Assembly: GCF_014750655.1 (NCBI RefSeq)
Contig: NZ_JABBXD010000002.1
Coordinates: 263,284-327,283, forward strand
Source of the DNA: Salinimonas profundi
GTDB taxonomy: Bacteria > Pseudomonadota > Gammaproteobacteria > Enterobacterales > Alteromonadaceae
Length of the DNA: 64,000 nt
Direction: 5' to 3'
Position 1 is the first letter of the stretch. Each line of letters starts with the position of its first letter. Shown in pieces: positions 9,454 through 19,915 of the stretch. Below the pieces are notes generated by a model. It ran no database searches. It was given only the letters and a program-made list of their open reading frames with translations, and was not told where the DNA came from. The position numbers were made by a program, and so were the translations under genes.

Positions 9454-9495
9454 ACGTCCAGACATCTAAAAGCACGTAACAGTAAGGACGTAATC

Positions 9496-11778
9496 ATGGC
9501 TATTATTCATAATTTAGGTTTTCCGCGTATCGGTGGCCGCCGCGAATTAAAGTTTGCGCTGGAGAAATACTGGAACGGTGAGGCTAATGCTGAGGAATTA
9601 GTGCAGGCTGCCCAGGCCCGCTTTGATGATAATTTATCACGACAGGCAAATCTCGACCTGCAGCCAGTGGGCGATTTTTCACTCTACGACCATGTACTTG
9701 ATCACATCATCATGTTTGGAAACACCCCTTCCCGCTGTAAAGCAGGAGATGACGAGCTCCATCAATACTTTCGGTTAGCACGCGGACGCGCACCACACGA
9801 TGATGTCGAACAACAGGTTGCCGCTGGTGAAATGACCAAATGGTTTGACACCAATTATCACTACATTGTGCCCGAATTTACATGCGAAACCAGCTTTACC
9901 CTGAACGATAAAGCGCTGATCAAACAAATTCACCGGGCCAGAAGCCAGGGATTTGATGCCAAGCCCGTTGTTATCGGACCATTAACCTACCTGTCGCTGG
10001 GTAAAGCGAAAGACAATGTCGCTCCTTTAGCGTTACTGGAAAAATTATTACCGGCATATTTACAGTTGTTGAGAAATATCAGCCGCTGTGGCGTGGAGTG
10101 GGTTCAAATTGATGAGCCAGCCCTGGTCACTGACTTATCATCTGAGTGGCAACAGGCTTACCATGTCGCTTATCAGGCCTTATCTCAAAGTCCGGTAAAG
10201 CTGTTACTGACTACCTACTTCGGACCGCTTGAAAATAACCTGAAGCTTGCTACCCAACTCCCTGTAGATGGCTTACATATTGATGCAGTCAGGGCCCGCC
10301 ACGAGGTTGAAACGGTGGCGAAGGAACTTGCGCCGCACAAAGTGCTTTCTTTGGGTGTTATCGACGGTCGCAACATCTGGAAATCAGATCTATCGGCAAC
10401 ACTGGACTGGCTTGAGCCTGTCGCCAGAAATCGGGGTAACGCTTTATGGATTGCGCCAAGCTGTTCGTTGTTGCATGTCCCCGTGGATCTGAATAGCGAG
10501 AGCAGGATGGATCCTGAAATTAAAAGCTGGCTGGCATTTGCAACGCAAAAGCTCAATGAAGTTGAACTTCTGGGCATCGCATTAAATAAGGGACGTGAAG
10601 CGGTAGCTAATCAGTTGGCGGAGAACCGCGAGGCGCTACTGCGCCGCCGCATTTCGCCCCGTGTTCATAATGAAACTGTACGCCAGGCAGTCGCTGCCAT
10701 TAAGCCAGAAGACTTAACGCGACACTCGCCGTTTTCTGTCCGTAACCAAACGCATAAAACGCACCTTGATCTTCCGCTTTATCCGACAACAACTATCGGT
10801 TCGTTTCCGCAGACCAGCCAAATCCGCAATTTGCGCCGCGAGCGCAATGCCGGCACCCTTTCCGTCGAGCACTACAACACTGCCATTAAAGCTATCATTG
10901 CCGAATGCATTAAAGAGCAGGAACAACTGGGACTGGATGTACTGGTACATGGAGAGGCCGAGCGCAACGATATGGTTGAGTATTTCGGTGAACAACTTGA
11001 GGGCTTTGTATTTACACAGTTTGGATGGGTGCAGTCTTACGGCTCCCGGTGTGTCAAACCGCCAGTTATTTATGGCGATGTCCGCCGCCCTCACCCCATG
11101 ACCGTAGCATGGGCGAAATATGCGCAGTCCTGCACAGCAAAGCCACTAAAAGGGATGCTTACCGGGCCAGTAACGATCCTCAACTGGTCATTTGTTCGCG
11201 ATGATCAGCCGCGCTGGCAGACCTGCCAACAGATCGGCCTGGCGATCCGTGATGAAGTGCTGGATCTGGAAAAGGCCGGTATAAGCATGATACAGATCGA
11301 CGAGGCAGCACTGCGCGAAGGACTCCCTTTACGCAAGTCTGGGTGGCAGACATACCTGAATTGGGCTGTAGATGCATTTCGCCTATCTGCAAACGCGGTA
11401 AAGGATGCCACTCAAATCCACACACACATGTGTTACTCAGAATTTAACGATATCATCGAGTCCATTGCACGGCTGGATGCGGATGTGATCAGTATCGAAA
11501 CATCCCGGTCAGATATGGCGCTACTTGATGCATTTAATCACTTTGATTACCCCAATCAGATTGGCCCGGGCGTGTACGATATTCACTCACCTAATACGCC
11601 ATCAACAGAAAGCATGGTGTATTTGCTCAAACAAGCCGCCGGCAAACTGCCTGCACAAAATCTTTGGGTCAACCCTGACTGTGGCCTTAAAACCCGTCGG
11701 TGGGACGAGGTGAAGCCGGCACTGGAGAATATGGTGCAAGCAGCAAAAGTACTCAGACAACAGGTCGCTGCCGCATAG
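9496..11778 (+). CDS. metE: Cobalamin-independent methionine synthase
   Basis: 760 aa 5-methyltetrahydropteroyltriglutamate-homocysteine methyltransferase, full length (Escherichia coli 753 aa). It opens with [15 protein letters not shown], the folate-domain signature. The C-terminal domain holds the zinc/homocysteine residues in [12 protein letters not shown] and NPDCGLKTR. It catalyses the last step of methionine synthesis without B12. Divergent metR and the operator between them indicate homocysteine/methionine control. No cobalamin riboswitch was seen upstream. Confidence 0.98.
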   Translation: MAIIHNLGFPRIGGRRELKFALEKYWNGEANAEELVQAAQARFDDNLSRQANLDLQPVGDFSLYDHVLDHIIMFGNTPSRCKAGDDELHQYFRLARGRAPHDDVEQQVAAGEMTKWFDTNYHYIVPEFTCETSFTLNDKALIKQIHRARSQGFDAKPVVIGPLTYLSLGKAKDNVAPLALLEKLLPAYLQLLRNISRCGVEWVQIDEPALVTDLSSEWQQAYHVAYQALSQSPVKLLLTTYFGPLENNLKLATQLPVDGLHIDAVRARHEVETVAKELAPHKVLSLGVIDGRNIWKSDLSATLDWLEPVARNRGNALWIAPSCSLLHVPVDLNSESRMDPEIKSWLAFATQKLNEVELLGIALNKGREAVANQLAENREALLRRRISPRVHNETVRQAVAAIKPEDLTRHSPFSVRNQTHKTHLDLPLYPTTTIGSFPQTSQIRNLRRERNAGTLSVEHYNTAIKAIIAECIKEQEQLGLDVLVHGEAERNDMVEYFGEQLEGFVFTQFGWVQSYGSRCVKPPVIYGDVRRPHPMTVAWAKYAQSCTAKPLKGMLTGPVTILNWSFVRDDQPRWQTCQQIGLAIRDEVLDLEKAGISMIQIDEAALREGLPLRKSGWQTYLNWAVDAFRLSANAVKDATQIHTHMCYSEFNDIIESIARLDADVISIETSRSDMALLDAFNHFDYPNQIGPGVYDIHSPNTPSTESMVYLLKQAAGKLPAQNLWVNPDCGLKTRRWDEVKPALENMVQAAKVLRQQVAAA

Positions 11779-11799
11779 GGGCGTCCTATAAAATCCCCC

Positions 11800-11831
11800 A
11801 TGGTAAAAGCAGTCAGACCTGCTTTTACCAT
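11800..11831 (+). terminator. Hairpin downstream of metE
   Basis: A perfect 13-bp stem (ATGGTAAAAGCAG / CTGCTTTTACCAT) with a 6-base loop begins 21 bases after the metE stop. It lacks a following U-run, so it may be a weak terminator or an mRNA 3'-end stabiliser. Confidence 0.5.
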
Positions 11832-11922
11832 CTTCAGTAACTGCGCTGGTTCCTGCATAGAACCGCTTGTACCTGTGTCATATCCCTGTCACCTTATAGC
11901 ATTATGTTGCTGAAAAGATAAA

Positions 11923-12936
11923 ATGTCTGGATCTCTTATGCGCCACCTGCTGGTATTTCTTCTGTTTTTGCACACCACCTCGGTATTTGCTATTGATATC
12001 ATCGCCCACCGCGGTGCCTCCGGTTACCTGCCAGAGCACACGCTGGAGGCAGCGACGCTGGCATTTGCGCAGGCGCCTGACTACATCGAGCAGGATGTGG
12101 TACTAACGGCAGATAACATACCCGTAGTCCTGCACGATATTCATCTGGAAACCGTCACCAATGTTGAGCAGATATTTCCTGACAGAGCCCGTCCAGACGG
12201 GCGTTTTTACACCAAAGATTTCACTTTAAGCGAACTGCGTACCCTTCGGGTCCATGAAAGACACGATCGCGCCGGCGAGCAGGTGTACAACCATCGTTAT
12301 CAGGGCAGCCAGGCAAATTTTACGATTGCATCACTGGAGGAGCACATTGAGCTGATTCAGCAACTCAATCGTGCAATGGACAGAAACATTGGTATGTACA
12401 TAGAGATAAAATCTCCCCGCTGGCACAAGCAGCAAGGCGCTGATATTTCCTCTATTGTGCTTAATGTACTGCGCGAAAAGGGCATGCTGAAACCTGACAG
12501 GAACCTTATCCTGCAATGCTTTGACTTTTCAGAAAATCAGCGCATACGTAATATGCTGGGTTATAAAGGCAAACTTGTACAGCTGGTCGCAGAAAATAGC
12601 TGGAAGGAGTCACAGACCGACTTTGACTGGCTGTTATCGGAAGACGGGCTTGATGAGGTCGCAGAAGTGGCTGATGGCCTCGGTCCCTGGATCCCCCAGC
12701 TATTTGCTGAAAAAAACAAGTCATCAGGTTTTGGAAAAGTAAGCGACTGGGTGTCGCAGGCAGCGTCCCGGGGGTTATTTATTCATCCATACACGTACCG
12801 GTCAGATGCCGACATTGAAAATATACCGGGCCCGGCTTTATTAAAACGTCTGACTAAAGACGTTAGGATAGATGGCATATTTACCGATCACGTACCTGCT
12901 GTGAAAGCTTTCCTAAAGCAACGAAAAGATAACTAG
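11923..12936 (+). CDS. glpQ: Glycerophosphodiester phosphodiesterase (periplasmic GlpQ type)
   Basis: 337 aa. A signal peptide is visible (MRHLLVFLLFLHTTSVFA, from the second Met). The mature protein begins with the GDPD catalytic block IIAHRGASGYLPEHT, followed by EQDVVLTADNIPVVLHD, which supplies the metal-binding Glu/Asp and catalytic His. The enzyme hydrolyses glycerophosphodiesters to glycerol-3-phosphate and an alcohol in the periplasm. Length and the insertion typical of GlpQ support that subtype over the cytoplasmic UgpQ. The 3' end overlaps the convergent motY by 4 bp. Confidence 0.93.
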   Translation: MSGSLMRHLLVFLLFLHTTSVFAIDIIAHRGASGYLPEHTLEAATLAFAQAPDYIEQDVVLTADNIPVVLHDIHLETVTNVEQIFPDRARPDGRFYTKDFTLSELRTLRVHERHDRAGEQVYNHRYQGSQANFTIASLEEHIELIQQLNRAMDRNIGMYIEIKSPRWHKQQGADISSIVLNVLREKGMLKPDRNLILQCFDFSENQRIRNMLGYKGKLVQLVAENSWKESQTDFDWLLSEDGLDEVAEVADGLGPWIPQLFAEKNKSSGFGKVSDWVSQAASRGLFIHPYTYRSDADIENIPGPALLKRLTKDVRIDGIFTDHVPAVKAFLKQRKDN

Positions 12937-13805
12937 CTTTTCGACAGCCTTACCACCACACGTCTGTTCAGGGCGCGGCTGTCACTGTTTTCGTTAGAAG
13001 CAATGTGGCGTTTTTCGCCATGACCGGTGACTTCAATTCGATCATTGGATACGCCCAGTGCCGTAAGATAATCCTTTACCTGAGTAGCACGCTTAACGGA
13101 AAGCTGCTCGTTACTGTAGCGAGCACCATAGCTGTCGGTATAGCCATCCAGTAACACCAGCTCCAGATTGCTGTCCTCTTTAAGATACTCACCAATCATC
13201 TGCAGACGTTTTTCCGCATATTTGGTCAGATCGGTACTGTTTTTCTCATAAGACAACACCGTGTACGCAATATCTTCAAAGCTATAAGGCAGAAGTGCTG
13301 ATACACAATTGACGAACTTGTGATAGCTACCGGTGAAATTACTGGCATTAAGTGCCACGGCGACCTTGTCATAACGATTATACCAATCCTGATAATAAAT
13401 CGTTGGCCAGTAGCCCTTTTCCAGCTCGCTAAGCATTGTCCATGCGGCCTCTTCAGGCAAGTCGCCATCATATTGTTTGCGCAGTTTCATATCGGCAATT
13501 TCTTTGGCCTGCTGTCCGGGCATCCATTTAGGGGGCACGGAATAAACGGCGGCAATGCCCGCTTTTTTAGGTAAAAGCGACATTTGCATCTCAAATTCCA
13601 TATTCAGCTGCTTTGATGCCACACTGGTAAATGTGGCCTTACCATAACCGGGCACCGAATGGGATAGCTCGCACTGCAGTCGACTTTGTTTATCGAGCAA
13701 CCAGTCTGATGATGTTACCGGCGCAGAATACTGGCGCATCGCTGCACTGGAAGAAAATGCACAAAATAGGCTTAATCCAACAAAAATCGTATGTCTGAGT
13801 CTCAT
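12933..13805 (-). CDS. motY: Sodium-type polar flagellar motor protein MotY
   Basis: 290 aa from the ATG at 13805, which begins a signal peptide (MRLRHTIFVGLSLFCAFSSS); a GTG at 13841 is a poorer start. The N-terminal domain resembles Vibrio MotY (SDWLLDKQSRLQCELSHSVP, then DGDLPEEAAWTMLSELEKG and SFEDIAYTVL), with Cys residues in similar places. The C-terminal OmpA-like domain (LVLLDGYTDSYGARYSN..., ALNRRVVVRL) binds peptidoglycan. MotY forms the T ring that anchors Na+-driven stator units. As in vibrios it neighbours rnt rather than a flagellar operon. Confidence 0.92.
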   Translation of the reverse strand: MRLRHTIFVGLSLFCAFSSSAAMRQYSAPVTSSDWLLDKQSRLQCELSHSVPGYGKATFTSVASKQLNMEFEMQMSLLPKKAGIAAVYSVPPKWMPGQQAKEIADMKLRKQYDGDLPEEAAWTMLSELEKGYWPTIYYQDWYNRYDKVAVALNASNFTGSYHKFVNCVSALLPYSFEDIAYTVLSYEKNSTDLTKYAEKRLQMIGEYLKEDSNLELVLLDGYTDSYGARYSNEQLSVKRATQVKDYLTALGVSNDRIEVTGHGEKRHIASNENSDSRALNRRVVVRLSKS

Positions 13806-14007
13806 ACCTGCTACCGTTAATAAGGTCTTACCGTCTATCACAATATCGTCACTTGCGCGAAAAAGTTTAGCACAGATTGCCTCACCAATAGTTTCAAAGT
13901 GGTATGAACCAAGACAGGGCTGGATATGCCTGATGAATATTGCGATAATTTTCTTTTATTGCTTACGTTTCCATCCTGATAATGAGAAGCGCGTCAAATG
14001 AGGTTCT

Positions 14008-14655
14008 ATGACTGACGAAACCCCCTCTCTGGCTACCCGGTTCAGAGGTTACTTTCCCGTTGTTATTGATGTAGAAACTGCAGGATTCAACGCGAATACC
14101 GATGCGTTACTGGAAATTGCTGCTGTTACACTGAAGATGGACGCGCAGGGAGACTTACACCCGAACGAAACCTTTCACGCACATGTCACGCCATTCGAAG
14201 GGGCTAATCTGGAACCTGCAGCCCTTGAGTTTAATGGTATCGACCCTGCCTGCGCCCTGCGCGGTGCCATTGAAGAAACTGAAGCCATGAAAGGACTTTG
14301 CAAGGCGATTCGTAAAGCACAAAAAAAGGCAAACTGTCAGCGTTCGGTAATTGTTGCCCACAATGCAAGCTTTGATCAGGGCTTTGTCAATGCCGCACTG
14401 GAACGCAGTCAAATTAAGCGTACGCCGTTTCACCCATTTGTATCTTTTGATACCACCTCGCTGGCGGGCCTGGCGGTTGGACAAACAGTATTGGTGAAGG
14501 CGTGTCAGGCGGCAGGTATTGCGTTTGACCAGAAAGAGGCCCACAGCGCGCTGTATGATGCCAGCCGGACAGCTGAGCTGTTTTGTTATATTGTTAACCG
14601 GTATAAATCACTGGGCGGATGGCCCCTGCCTTCGCCAGAAACAACCGAAGTATAA
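14008..14655 (+). CDS. rnt: Ribonuclease T
   Basis: 215 aa DEDDh 3'-5' exonuclease that matures tRNA and 5S/23S rRNA ends. Exo I is [10 protein letters not shown] (Asp and Glu), Exo II is HNASFDQGF, and Exo III is [14 protein letters not shown]. The N-terminal [16 protein letters not shown] block is diagnostic of RNase T. The ATG follows an AGG at 14001-14003. It is divergent from motY. Confidence 0.97.
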   Translation: MTDETPSLATRFRGYFPVVIDVETAGFNANTDALLEIAAVTLKMDAQGDLHPNETFHAHVTPFEGANLEPAALEFNGIDPACALRGAIEETEAMKGLCKAIRKAQKKANCQRSVIVAHNASFDQGFVNAALERSQIKRTPFHPFVSFDTTSLAGLAVGQTVLVKACQAAGIAFDQKEAHSALYDASRTAELFCYIVNRYKSLGGWPLPSPETTEV

Positions 14656-14659
14656 AAAA

Positions 14660-14687
14660 AGCCCGGTTACCTGTCGGCAACCGGGCT
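14660..14687. terminator. Bidirectional intrinsic terminator between rnt and the peroxiredoxin gene
   Basis: AGCCCGGTT and AACCGGGCT form a 9-bp stem with a 10-base loop, immediately after the rnt stop. A7 precedes it, giving a U-tract for minus-strand transcripts, and GCATTTTA follows for plus-strand ones. It serves two convergent genes. Confidence 0.85.
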
Positions 14688-14706
14688 GCATTTTAACAGT
14701 GTTCGC

Positions 14707-15312
14707 TTAGAGTTTATCAGCTTCGCTGGACAGATACTTAGCCACACCTTCCGGACTTGCATCCATACCCGACTTTCCTTCAGTCCAGCCAGCAGGACAT
14801 ACTTCGCCGTGTTCCTCATGGAAACTCAGTGCATCCACCATGCGTAACATTTCATCAATGTTGCGGCCTAATGGCAGATCATTGACGACCTGATGACGCA
14901 CCATACCCTCTTCATCAATAAGGAACGATCCACGGAATGCTACACCAGCCTCCGGATGCTCAACATCATACGCTTTACAGATTTCATGTTTTACATCGGC
15001 AACCAGTGTGTATTTGACCGGGCCAATACCGCCTTCGTTTACCGGCGTGTTACGCCATGCATTATGAGAAAACTGAGAGTCGATAGACACACCTATGACT
15101 TCTACACCACGCTTCTGGAACTCTTCGTAACGTTTATCAAAAGCGATCAGCTCTGAAGGACATACAAAAGTGAAATCCAGTGGATAGAAAAAGATAACTG
15201 CCTTTTTACCTTTAATTGCTTCGCTTAGTGAAAAAGTATCCACAATTTCACCACTACCTTTGACGGCTGCGGCAGTAAAATCAGGTGCCTGACGGCCTAC
15301 TAATACGCTCAT
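14707..15312 (-). CDS. Typical 2-Cys peroxiredoxin (AhpC/TSA family)
   Basis: 201 aa thiol peroxidase. The peroxidatic Cys51 lies in DFTFVCPSE and the resolving Cys172 in GEVCPAGW. The C-terminal YLSSEADKL tail resembles the YF-type of sensitive 2-Cys Prx rather than Escherichia coli AhpC. No ahpF is adjacent, so electrons probably come from thioredoxin. It reduces H2O2 and organic peroxides in the cytoplasm. It lies opposite bfd, with the shared 245-base upstream region containing the Fur-like site. Confidence 0.95.
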   Translation of the reverse strand: MSVLVGRQAPDFTAAAVKGSGEIVDTFSLSEAIKGKKAVIFFYPLDFTFVCPSELIAFDKRYEEFQKRGVEVIGVSIDSQFSHNAWRNTPVNEGGIGPVKYTLVADVKHEICKAYDVEHPEAGVAFRGSFLIDEEGMVRHQVVNDLPLGRNIDEMLRMVDALSFHEEHGEVCPAGWTEGKSGMDASPEGVAKYLSSEADKL

Positions 15313-15514
15313 GCTTTACTCCATAGAAGTATAATTTAGTTTTTATAATCACCCGGTAACATTGCATTCCGGGCATAGGGAATATTGGTCCTTGAACGAA
15401 AATTACAACCGCATGCCATAAGGAAAGTTGTAATACAAACAACCTGTGACAAATCAATAGGTTTAAACGTAATACGAAAATTTAAACATCTGAATGCTTG
15501 AACCAATCGTAAAT

Positions 15515-15533
15515 AGCAACTATTATCATTCGC
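15515..15533 (-). promoter_or_regulatory. Fur-box-like site upstream of bfd
   Basis: Read on the minus strand this 19-mer contains AATGATAAT, the core of the Fur consensus, and matches GATAATGATAATCATTATC at 12 of 19 positions. It lies 25 bases before the bfd start codon, where a repressor would block transcription, fitting the known Fur control of bfd. Confidence 0.5.
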
Positions 15534-15557
15534 AGTGATTTTTAGAGGATCCAGTCG

Positions 15558-15752
15558 ATGTACGTATGCATGTGCTATGGCGTAACTGATAAAGCTATTC
15601 AACAGGCGGTAGAAGCCCACGGTGTCGGGAATCTTCGTGAACTTCGTGATGTTATGGAGATTGGCAGCCAGTGCGGCAGATGCATTTCTATGACGCAGGA
15701 TATCATCGATGCGACGATTATTGATGAGTCGCTGTTCAAAGAAGTTTCTTAA
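15558..15752 (+). CDS. bfd: Bacterioferritin-associated ferredoxin
   Basis: 64 aa [2Fe-2S] protein with ligands Cys4, Cys6, Cys39 and Cys42 (YVCMCYGVTD ... GSQCGRCIS). Bfd donates electrons to bacterioferritin to release stored iron and is induced under iron starvation. A strong AGAGGA site at 15544-15549 precedes the ATG. No bacterioferritin gene is next to it in this window. A Fur-like site lies just upstream. Confidence 0.93.
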   Translation: MYVCMCYGVTDKAIQQAVEAHGVGNLRELRDVMEIGSQCGRCISMTQDIIDATIIDESLFKEVS

Positions 15753-15767
15753 CCTGCTCTGTCGTAG

Positions 15768-18662
15768 TTAAAATATCACTGACACATTCGCATAGTAAAA
15801 TCCGCCATTAATCCCACTGGGTGAAGTTGGCGGGTATTTAGAACCCACCTCCCCGCGATATGGATTCAGTTCGGGTTGCGCATCAAAAACATTTTCGGTC
15901 CCGACTGATAGCGTTGTAGACTCTGTAAGTAGCCAGGTAATCTCGGCATCAAATGTTGTTACCGGACCAGCATAAATGTCAAAGCCGGCCGCCGCATCAA
16001 GGTGATCTTCGTAAAAGCTGCCATAATAATTCGCCCGCCATAATCCAGTAATGTTATTCCAGTGATGCTTAACGGTGAAAGTAGCACGGTGTGAGGGCAA
16101 ATTATCCTCAAGCATACGAATTCTTGAAGGGGTCAGATTAGCTTCAAATCGTGGCTCACCGGAGGTATCGAAGACAGGATACAGTGACACTCGCTCGACC
16201 TGCGTATCCGTCCAGTTGTACGCCAGGTTCATGTCATGCAAAAACGCACCGGTTTTTAACTGATAATGCAAAACGACATCAATACCCTGTGTTTGTGTAT
16301 CAAAATCATTAGTGAAGTACTTTGCTGCCGCATAATTAAGCGCATCATCCTGACCAATCGCCAGCAGCACATCAATGTCTTTCTGAGTCAGTTCGATGGC
16401 CGAAGTTGTACTGATCCTGTTCCTCAAATCGATATTAAAGTAATCCACGGTCAGATAGAGGTTGTCGTCAAAAAAAGCGACGCCGCCAAAGCTGTAATTT
16501 ACAGATTCCTCCGGACTGAGCGCGTCCGCACCCAGCTGAACTGAAATGGGGTGTGTTGGCGGCAACGTAGCCTGATCTTCAAGCCCCTCAGCTGCATAAG
16601 CGGTAGTCACGTTGATGACATTACTTTGTCCCACGGTGGGCGCTTTAAAGCCTGTACTCACAGAACTGCGCAGGGCCAGCTCTTCCGTCACCGGTAGTCG
16701 TAAAGTCAACTTCCCATCAAACGTGGAGCCGAAGTCTGAAAAGCGTTCTACACGTACAGCCACCCCCGTTTCCAGCGCGCCAAAGGATGTTTCTGCATCA
16801 AGATATAGCGCCCAGTTATGCCGGCTCCAGTGACCAGCTGCTGCCGGCTGATAGCCGGGAAACCCGTTAGAGCCAACGCTGAACCCCTGAGACAGTCCGC
16901 TTTGTGGATTAAAGGCAAAAGGCCCTGCTTGCCAGGAGGATTCGTCGCCAGCCTGCTGATGATACGTCTCTCTTCGCCACTCTACCCCCATTCCCAGGTT
17001 AAACGGGCCGATATTCTGCCAGCCTGGCTCAAACACTTTCGACACATCCAGATTGACCGTTCGTTCAACCTGCGCTACAGCGCCTGGCGAGAACACGGTA
17101 GGACTATCAGGCCCTAAAGACGGATTGATGGTATCTGAGAGGGTATAATCAATCTTTGAGTACCCTACCCCGGCGCTGACATCAAACAACCAGTTTGATG
17201 CTGTCTCGCCCTTCATACCAAAAAAAGCCGAGGCATCGTTAATTGTCCCACCGAATCGGGGTGTAAATCCGCCAGGGTATCGTTCATTGAACGCAAAGCA
17301 GTTTCTGCCCACAGCGGTTTGTTCGTCAGCAATAACCTGATAATCAGGCTGGGTTAACACATTCTGTGAATCAATGGTCACCTGTGGACATGGGATCCCC
17401 TGACCAAGCCCATCCAGATCAGCAATCAATAATGAACGTTCATTTTGATACTCGCGGCTAAAAACGCCATCACGCAGATGTGGGTGACGATAATAAAAGC
17501 CGCCTTCGATTTTTCGCTGTGCCAGATTCATAAATGCATATAGCTGTTTATCCTGGTCAATAGGATAACCAAAATTGCCTGCCAGCTTGATGTCATGCTC
17601 AACATCCAGGGTTCCCCATACCTGAGCCGGATCAGGCACAAACGGGTTCCCCGCATCTGCAAGTGCCGATGCATCTGAACGCTGCACGGTGCGGGAAGTA
17701 GGTTGTTGCTGCGTGTATTCTGCGGTGAGGTTCGCAAATCCCGTATCCAAAAGCGGCAGGCCAACATTGCCCTGTAACTGCAGCAGTTGGCCATCAGACT
17801 GAAAGTACTGGCCACTTTTCAAAGCGATGCTGCCGCCTTCATTGTCATCCCGCAGCACAAAATTTATAACGCCGGCAATTGCGTCTGACCCGTATTGCGC
17901 TGCCGCGCCATCCCGTAATACCTCAACCTGCTTCATGGCACTGGCCGGCAGCACAGAAATATCTGGTCCCTGCGCGCCATCTGACAGCCCGCCCCCCAGA
18001 AAGGTGATCACTGCTGAGCGATGGCGACGCTTTCCATTTAGCAGCAATAAGGTGTGATCTGAGGCCATTCCCCGCAGGTTTGCAGGTCGAACCAGACTGG
18101 TCGCATCATTAATGGGCTGATCGTTAACATTCAAAGAAGGCACGGATGCAGCAAGCATATCCAGTAAGTTCGCGCCGGATTGAGCACGAAAGGCGTCATC
18201 CGTAATGATATCCAGCGGCACTGATGAGGAGGTGACCGTACGCGGTGAACTTCTGGTCCCAACGATGGCGATACGTTCCAGGCCAAAAGCAAGCTGATTG
18301 TTTTGCGGATCTGAATTATTTTCAGCAGGGGTTGGCGTTGCAGGCAATTCGCTGACATGCCTGACCGAAAAGGTACCGGTTGCATCGACATGGATGGCCA
18401 GCTCAGTGCCTTCCAGTAACTTTTTCAAGCCTTCTTTAAGCGTGAACTGTCCCGACAGCGAGTTGGTTTCAAATTTTTCCACCAGCTCATAATCAAATAA
18501 CAATGTGGTATCTGCCTGACGCGCAAATTCAGTGAGCGCCTCATCGGCCGATGCAGACGAGATAGAAAAGTCGTAAACAGCCTGCGCCGCTAAGCCATTA
18601 AAGCTCACGCACAGGGATGCAAGCACGGGGATGACACGTAACGCGCGCAGGTGTTTAATCAT
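15768..18662 (-). CDS. TonB-dependent receptor with N-terminal STN signalling domain
   Basis: 964 aa. Signal peptide at 1-26, then an STN domain (about 28-105: VYDFSISSASADEALTEFAR, FDYELVEKF, LKEGLKKLLEGTEL), then plug (about 140-265, with VEVLRDGAAAQYGSDAIAGV) and a beta-barrel ending in Phe. STN domains contact a FecR-type anti-sigma factor, so this receptor can both import a ligand and signal its presence. It is the last gene of a minus-strand block behind fecR and an ECF sigma gene. Its plug is nearly identical to that of the receptor at 20647-23244. The ligand is unknown; iron chelates are one possibility, since FecIR systems often serve them. Confidence 0.92.
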   Translation of the reverse strand: MIKHLRALRVIPVLASLCVSFNGLAAQAVYDFSISSASADEALTEFARQADTTLLFDYELVEKFETNSLSGQFTLKEGLKKLLEGTELAIHVDATGTFSVRHVSELPATPTPAENNSDPQNNQLAFGLERIAIVGTRSSPRTVTSSSVPLDIITDDAFRAQSGANLLDMLAASVPSLNVNDQPINDATSLVRPANLRGMASDHTLLLLNGKRRHRSAVITFLGGGLSDGAQGPDISVLPASAMKQVEVLRDGAAAQYGSDAIAGVINFVLRDDNEGGSIALKSGQYFQSDGQLLQLQGNVGLPLLDTGFANLTAEYTQQQPTSRTVQRSDASALADAGNPFVPDPAQVWGTLDVEHDIKLAGNFGYPIDQDKQLYAFMNLAQRKIEGGFYYRHPHLRDGVFSREYQNERSLLIADLDGLGQGIPCPQVTIDSQNVLTQPDYQVIADEQTAVGRNCFAFNERYPGGFTPRFGGTINDASAFFGMKGETASNWLFDVSAGVGYSKIDYTLSDTINPSLGPDSPTVFSPGAVAQVERTVNLDVSKVFEPGWQNIGPFNLGMGVEWRRETYHQQAGDESSWQAGPFAFNPQSGLSQGFSVGSNGFPGYQPAAAGHWSRHNWALYLDAETSFGALETGVAVRVERFSDFGSTFDGKLTLRLPVTEELALRSSVSTGFKAPTVGQSNVINVTTAYAAEGLEDQATLPPTHPISVQLGADALSPEESVNYSFGGVAFFDDNLYLTVDYFNIDLRNRISTTSAIELTQKDIDVLLAIGQDDALNYAAAKYFTNDFDTQTQGIDVVLHYQLKTGAFLHDMNLAYNWTDTQVERVSLYPVFDTSGEPRFEANLTPSRIRMLEDNLPSHRATFTVKHHWNNITGLWRANYYGSFYEDHLDAAAGFDIYAGPVTTFDAEITWLLTESTTLSVGTENVFDAQPELNPYRGEVGSKYPPTSPSGINGGFYYANVSVIF

Positions 18663-18838
18663 TTCAGATCAGAAGAGCCTGATACAGGCTGAGTTTTTCA
18701 GACAATGCTTTACAATTATGTGTATTAATCACGCGCTTAGCGACACTCTTGATACTATTAACGTTGATGCAGTAACAATAATGTCATACTGGCACAGATA
18801 TTCAGCAAAGAGAATATGCGCGGATAAACTCTTGCCGT

Positions 18839-19915
18839 TTAACTGCCCTGCTCGCCCGTTGTTGCCTGATAAAGTTCGATCACCAATCCATCGCCACGCT
18901 TGTGAACAATATTAAAACTGTTTTTCAAAGCGGCCAATAGTCCGCTGATATCACCCACTTTAAAATATCCGGCCACGCGCTTGTCCAGCAAGCTTTCATC
19001 TGTGATTTTAAAGGTGACAGGCGTATAGCGGCCGATCTCCTTAAGCGCCACATCCAGCGGTTCACCGGTAAACACAATCATACCCTGCTGCCACGCCAGG
19101 TCTTGTTGCATCACGTCAGGTTTAAGCTTTAGCCGTGCACTGATATCGCCTTTTACCGTTGCTTTTTCGCCGGAAACCAGCAGCTTCTTGTCATGCTGAA
19201 TATCCGGGTTAATGAGAGCGGTCGCATCACTGGCTTGTTCGGTACTGAGTAAATCCCTCACCAGCACCTTGCCCTCTGTCACCACCAACTCAAAACCATC
19301 TTCATCGGTAAGCTGCATATTAAATGCCGTTCCAATGGCAGTAACTGTATTGTTTGCAGCCTGCACAATGAAAGGCCGATAGTGATCATGGGCAACAGTG
19401 AAGTGAGCTTCGCCCTGTTTAAGCGTAACCCGTCGTACGTTACCACTGAAATCGGCCTGAATAATGCTATTGGTATTAAGCTGAACTAATGTACCGTCGG
19501 CTAACTTTATATCGCGCTGCTCACCAATAGCCGTAGCAACACGTTGAACGGCGTGCGCAGGCCGAGTAGCGTCGTTGGTTAACCAAGGCGTAATCCCAAA
19601 TAAGGTAAGGCATAATCCCAGAACAACAAATGAAGCCGCTATGGCATGACGGCTTCGATATAAATGACGTCGAACTGACTTGGTGGGGCGCGCTGACATT
19701 GCCGGATTGAGTGACTGCAATTCGCTCAGCACACTCATATCATCCCACGTGCCGGCCAGTTCAAATAAAATCCGACGATGCCCCTGGCTGGCGTTCAGCC
19801 ACTGGGTGAGCGCCTTTTTCTCATCTTCTGACAAACCGCGGTCAATACGGCTTATCCACAATGATGCCTGCTCATAAATCTCGTCTTTGCTGGTAAAGTG
19901 ACTGATATTGTTCAT
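18839..19915 (-). CDS. FecR-family anti-sigma regulator
   Basis: 358 aa inner-membrane regulator. The cytoplasmic N terminus has a DUF4880-like helix (EQASLWISRIDRGLSEDEKKAL). A single membrane span lies near residues 90-112 (AIAASFVVLGLCLTLFGITP). The FecR domain follows (QRVATAIGEQRDIKLADGT, TVTAIGTAFNMQL), and a C-terminal domain (LDVALKEIGRYTPVTFKI) resembles a short STN fold. It would relay the receptor signal to the sigma factor. Its ATG overlaps the sigma factor's TGA (ATGA), showing that the two were built as a translationally coupled pair. Confidence 0.92.
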   Translation of the reverse strand: MNNISHFTSKDEIYEQASLWISRIDRGLSEDEKKALTQWLNASQGHRRILFELAGTWDDMSVLSELQSLNPAMSARPTKSVRRHLYRSRHAIAASFVVLGLCLTLFGITPWLTNDATRPAHAVQRVATAIGEQRDIKLADGTLVQLNTNSIIQADFSGNVRRVTLKQGEAHFTVAHDHYRPFIVQAANNTVTAIGTAFNMQLTDEDGFELVVTEGKVLVRDLLSTEQASDATALINPDIQHDKKLLVSGEKATVKGDISARLKLKPDVMQQDLAWQQGMIVFTGEPLDVALKEIGRYTPVTFKITDESLLDKRVAGYFKVGDISGLLAALKNSFNIVHKRGDGLVIELYQATTGEQGS

